Origin: an uncultured Prevotellaceae bacterium
GTDB taxonomy: Bacteria; Bacteroidota; Bacteroidia; Bacteroidales; Bacteroidaceae
Direction of reading: 5' to 3'
NCBI GenBank assembly: GCA_902775075.1
Contig: CACYKX010000152.1
Span: 1 to 8,090, forward strand
DNA: 8,090 bases
Part shown: in pieces, positions 6,575-8,090 of the stretch
Position numbering within the stretch: position 1 is the first letter of the stretch
Layout: each line of letters begins with the position of its first letter
The notes under the pieces: model-generated
What the model saw: the letters and a program-made list of their open reading frames with translations, nothing else
Told to the model about the DNA's origin: nothing
Database searches by the model: none
Translations under genes and position numbers: made by a program

Positions 6575-7213
6575 ATGCTTTACGAGGATCCTCATTTTGT
6601 CCATACACTTCAGCAGACACTGGAGTTTATTGGTACATTTGCTTTTGCAATCTCAGGTATACGACTTGCTGCCGACCGTCATTTTGATTGGTTTGGTGGC
6701 TTTGTCTGTGGCTTTGCCGTTGCCATCGGCGGTGGAACGGTACGTGATGTGATGCTTGGTGTTACGCCGTTCTGGATGACCTCTACGATATATATACTCA
6801 TCACTTTTTTGGCCCAACTCGTTGTGATCGTCTTTAATCGCTATGTCAACAAGTTGAATCATGCCTGGCTTTTGTTCGACACGTTAGGATTGGCATTGTT
6901 CACCATTGCCGGAATACAGAAAACCCTTTCGTTGGGGCATCCTTTTTGGGTAGCCATTATCATGGGAAGTATCACCGGTGCAGCAGGTGGAATCATTCGT
7001 GACGTACTATTGAATCAGGAACCGGTTATCTTTAAGAAAGAGATATACGCCATAGCCTGTATCGTAGGCGGATTTGTATACTGGGGATTATATTCCTTGC
7101 ATTTTAACATAGCCTTAGTAGCTGTCACCTCGTTTCTCGTCGTTTGTCTCATTCGTTTGATTGCAGTAAGGTATCACATCTCCTTGCCTGTGCTGAATAA
7201 TGAAGATGACTGA
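6575..7213 (+). CDS. TRIC/UPF0126-family membrane protein (probable cation channel)
   Basis: This 212-residue inner-membrane protein has two related UPF0126 (glycine transporter/TRIC, PF03458-type) halves. The first, ~14-90, carries GTFAFAISGIRLA and the conserved GGGTVRDV (52-59). The second, ~100-180, carries FDTLGLALFTIAGIQKTL and GAAGGIIRDVLL (135-146). About seven hydrophobic segments are visible, as in bacterial TRIC homologues, which form trimeric channels for monovalent cations. Some older annotation calls the family a glycine transporter, so the transported species is uncertain here. Length is typical (~200-215) and nothing is truncated. The ATG lies 13 bp after the dehydrogenase stop, so it is the likely third gene of the rarA operon. 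Confidence 0.92.
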   Translation: MLYEDPHFVHTLQQTLEFIGTFAFAISGIRLAADRHFDWFGGFVCGFAVAIGGGTVRDVMLGVTPFWMTSTIYILITFLAQLVVIVFNRYVNKLNHAWLLFDTLGLALFTIAGIQKTLSLGHPFWVAIIMGSITGAAGGIIRDVLLNQEPVIFKKEIYAIACIVGGFVYWGLYSLHFNIALVAVTSFLVVCLIRLIAVRYHISLPVLNNEDD

Positions 7214-7291
7214 TATTATTTGTTCACACTATTTAAACTTTGCGCGGAAACTGTTAAAAGAAAAAAGTATCTGTTTATAGCTCCATCTAGA

Positions 7292-7318
7292 GCAAATGGA
7301 AAGCATTTCGCCCTTTTT
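7292..7318 (+). terminator. Possible intrinsic terminator of the rarA operon
   Basis: AAATG (7294-7298) pairs with CATTT (7304-7308), extended by GC/GC across a one-base bulge. CCC and five T (7314-7318) follow. The position, 80-100 bp after the last stop codon, is suitable, but the stem is short. Confidence 0.35.
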
Positions 7319-7358
7319 GTATCAGAAAAATACCCTTCAAAAAGTTACTTCTTTGAAT

Positions 7359-7434
7359 GCAGTTAACTTCATCGGCTTACGAAGTTAACTGCGTAAGGCG
7401 ACGCGAATAGGTATGTGGCCTTACGTAGTTAACT
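7359..7434. repeat. Cluster of three palindromic GTTAAC units with alternative hairpins
   Basis: GCAGTTAACTTC (7359-7370) is the exact reverse complement of GAAGTTAACTGC (7381-7392), giving a 12-bp stem with a 10-nt loop. The second arm, extended as AGTTAACTGCGTAAGGC (7383-7399), instead pairs over 17 bp (one G-U) with GCCTTACGTAGTTAACT (7418-7434). CTTACG (7376-7381) can also pair with CGTAAG (7392-7397). The GTTAAC cores begin at 7362, 7384 and 7428, so centres are 22 and 44 bp apart. It could be an interspersed palindromic repeat, a protein-binding cluster or part of a terminator. Only this cluster was noticed in the window. Confidence 0.7.
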
Positions 7435-7693
7435 GTAGAAGTTGATTTTCCAGTATATTTTGATGATGTAATCAGATTCTAAAATCTTAATTTATTGATA
7501 ATCAGATAGTTGTGTTATTGTTCATAATTTCAGTATTCATAATTAATCCGTCATGAAATCTAAATTTTCAAATTATGAGCACCTTTCTTCGGTTGAAGGT
7601 TAAGGAATAGAAAGGTTTGTTAACATTACCTGAATTCAAGTTAATAACGCAACAAATGTCTCAAAAGGGTAAGTGAGTAAAGAATATACAAAA

Positions 7694-7727
7694 GGGGACA
7701 AAAAGACTCATGATGTCTTCCGTCCCC
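7694..7727. repeat. Inverted repeat ahead of the IS30-type gene, possible IS end region
   Basis: GGGGAC (7694-7699) and GTCCCC (7722-7727) are exact reverse complements flanking a 22-nt spacer that holds the near-palindrome GACTCATGATGTC (7705-7717). It lies 50-80 bp upstream of the transposase start, where the left terminus of an IS30-type element would be expected. A hairpin here could block incoming transcription or translation. The right end of the element is outside the window, so the terminal repeat cannot be confirmed. Confidence 0.3.
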
Positions 7728-7740
7728 GACATTAAATGTT

Positions 7741-7748
7741 TACCTTTG
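7741..7748 (+). promoter_or_regulatory. Possible -7 element for the transposase gene
   Basis: TACCTTTG matches TAnnTTTG exactly and lies 28 bp before ATG 7777. No clear TTG sits at the -33 position, so the element may be weak. Confidence 0.4.
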
Positions 7749-7776
7749 CAAACAAACTCCTACATAAGTTGCAAAT

Positions 7777-8090
7777 ATGACAAAACATTTAACTGTGCAG
7801 CAAAGATACGAAATATCTTTCAGACTATAAAATAAAGAACGTCCTATCGACATCGCCAAGGCTCTTGGTGTGCATCGCAGTACCATCAGCCGTGAGTTAA
7901 GACGCAACAAGGCTCCTCATGGTAAATACCATGCAGAAAAGGCACAAATGCTGTCAAAGAGGAGATTGAGAGCACGAAGACACTATACAGTTCTTACAGA
8001 CGAAATGAAGCTTTATATTGATAGTAAACTCTCGGAAGAACAGTGGTCTCCCGAACAGATATCAGTGAGGCGGCGTGTGTTTGGATTATC
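7777..8090 (+). pseudogene. IS30-family transposase, N-terminal part with an in-frame stop (runs off the window)
   Basis: From ATG 7777 the frame reads MTKHLTVQQRYEISFRL, then TAA at 7828-7830. It continues open to the window edge for 86 codons with NKERPIDIAKALGVHRSTIS, RELRRNKAPHGKYHAEKAQ, RARRHYTVLTDEMKLYIDSKL and EEQWSPEQISVRRRVFGLS. This is the N-terminal HTH and linker of an IS30-family transposase, a DDE enzyme that moves the element through its terminal repeats. The WSPEQI motif is characteristic, and the catalytic core lies beyond the edge. The stop replaces a codon one substitution from Lys, Gln or Glu. No ATG follows it until after the HTH, so the gene is probably inactive unless the stop is read through or is a sequencing error. 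Confidence 0.8.

Larger units (their letters stand above)
7214..7776. other. Non-coding region between the operon and the IS30-type gene
   Basis: No convincing gene is seen in these ~560 bases. The only short frames are trivial, such as an 11-codon one beginning ATG 7575. The stretch is A/T-rich and structured. It holds a weak terminator-like hairpin, the GTTAAC palindrome cluster, two short direct repeats (TTCATAATT at 7521-7529 and 7536-7544; AATCAGAT near 7469 and 7499), a possible ACCTTTC/GAAAGGT hairpin (7581-7587 with 7610-7616) and the inverted repeat at 7694-7727. Confidence 0.6.

Noticed and set aside
7214..7360. Structured non-coding RNA or riboswitch downstream of the TRIC gene
   Set aside because: Only a weak hairpin is visible, and there is no conserved core or downstream gene to regulate.
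7359..7434. CRISPR array
   Set aside because: The repeated GTTAAC units are palindromic, differ in their flanks, and are separated by 22 and 44 bp with no unique spacers of uniform size. No cas genes are present.
7575..7610. Tiny frame MSTFLRLKVKE before the IS30-type gene
   Set aside because: Eleven codons with no promoter or recognisable family; probably chance.

Overview
The window looks like a low-to-moderate GC chromosome segment of a Bacteroidales bacterium, probably a Prevotella/Segatella-type gut organism. This rests on three things: repeated Bacteroidota-style promoters (a TAnnTTTG -7 element, three of them with a TTG/TTTG -33 element), no Shine-Dalgarno sequences ahead of the genes, and the gene families present. 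The genus is an inference.

Left region (1-1889, minus strand): one reading frame is open from an ATG at 1889 to the window edge. Its first ~487 codons are an almost complete L-fucose/L-arabinose-type sugar isomerase. At about positions 420-440 it changes, without losing frame, into the interior of a Bacteroidota beta-propeller protein. Codon use and GC change at the same point. It is either a real gene fusion or recombination, or an assembly chimera.

1890-2158 is a divergent control region. It has one promoter for each direction and two exact copies of a 14-bp dyad-symmetric repeat (TGTA-N5-TACA core) 43 bp apart, which is a strong operator candidate. On the right it drives a seven-helix membrane protein with a C-terminal AraC-type DNA-binding domain (2159-3289). 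This is a membrane-bound one-component regulator and could control the isomerase gene.

A 15-bp hairpin (3324-3357) separates that gene from a convergent gene for an unrecognised protein with a very acidic tail (3382-4182, minus). A second divergent promoter region (4183-4326) leads into a tight three-gene operon: rarA (AAA+ replication-repair ATPase), a D-2-hydroxyacid dehydrogenase and a TRIC/UPF0126 membrane channel. The three genes are linked by spacing rather than by an obvious shared pathway.

7214-7776 is non-coding. It holds a possible terminator, a cluster of three palindromic GTTAAC units with mutually exclusive hairpins and centre spacings of 22 and 44 bp, and a GGGGAC/GTCCCC inverted repeat. 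The window ends inside an IS30-family transposase gene (from 7777) that is broken by an in-frame TAA at codon 18.

I see no tRNA, rRNA or CRISPR array. No complete new multi-gene system is evident. The items most worth a second look are the isomerase/propeller junction, the duplicated operator beside the membrane AraC regulator, and the GTTAAC palindrome cluster.
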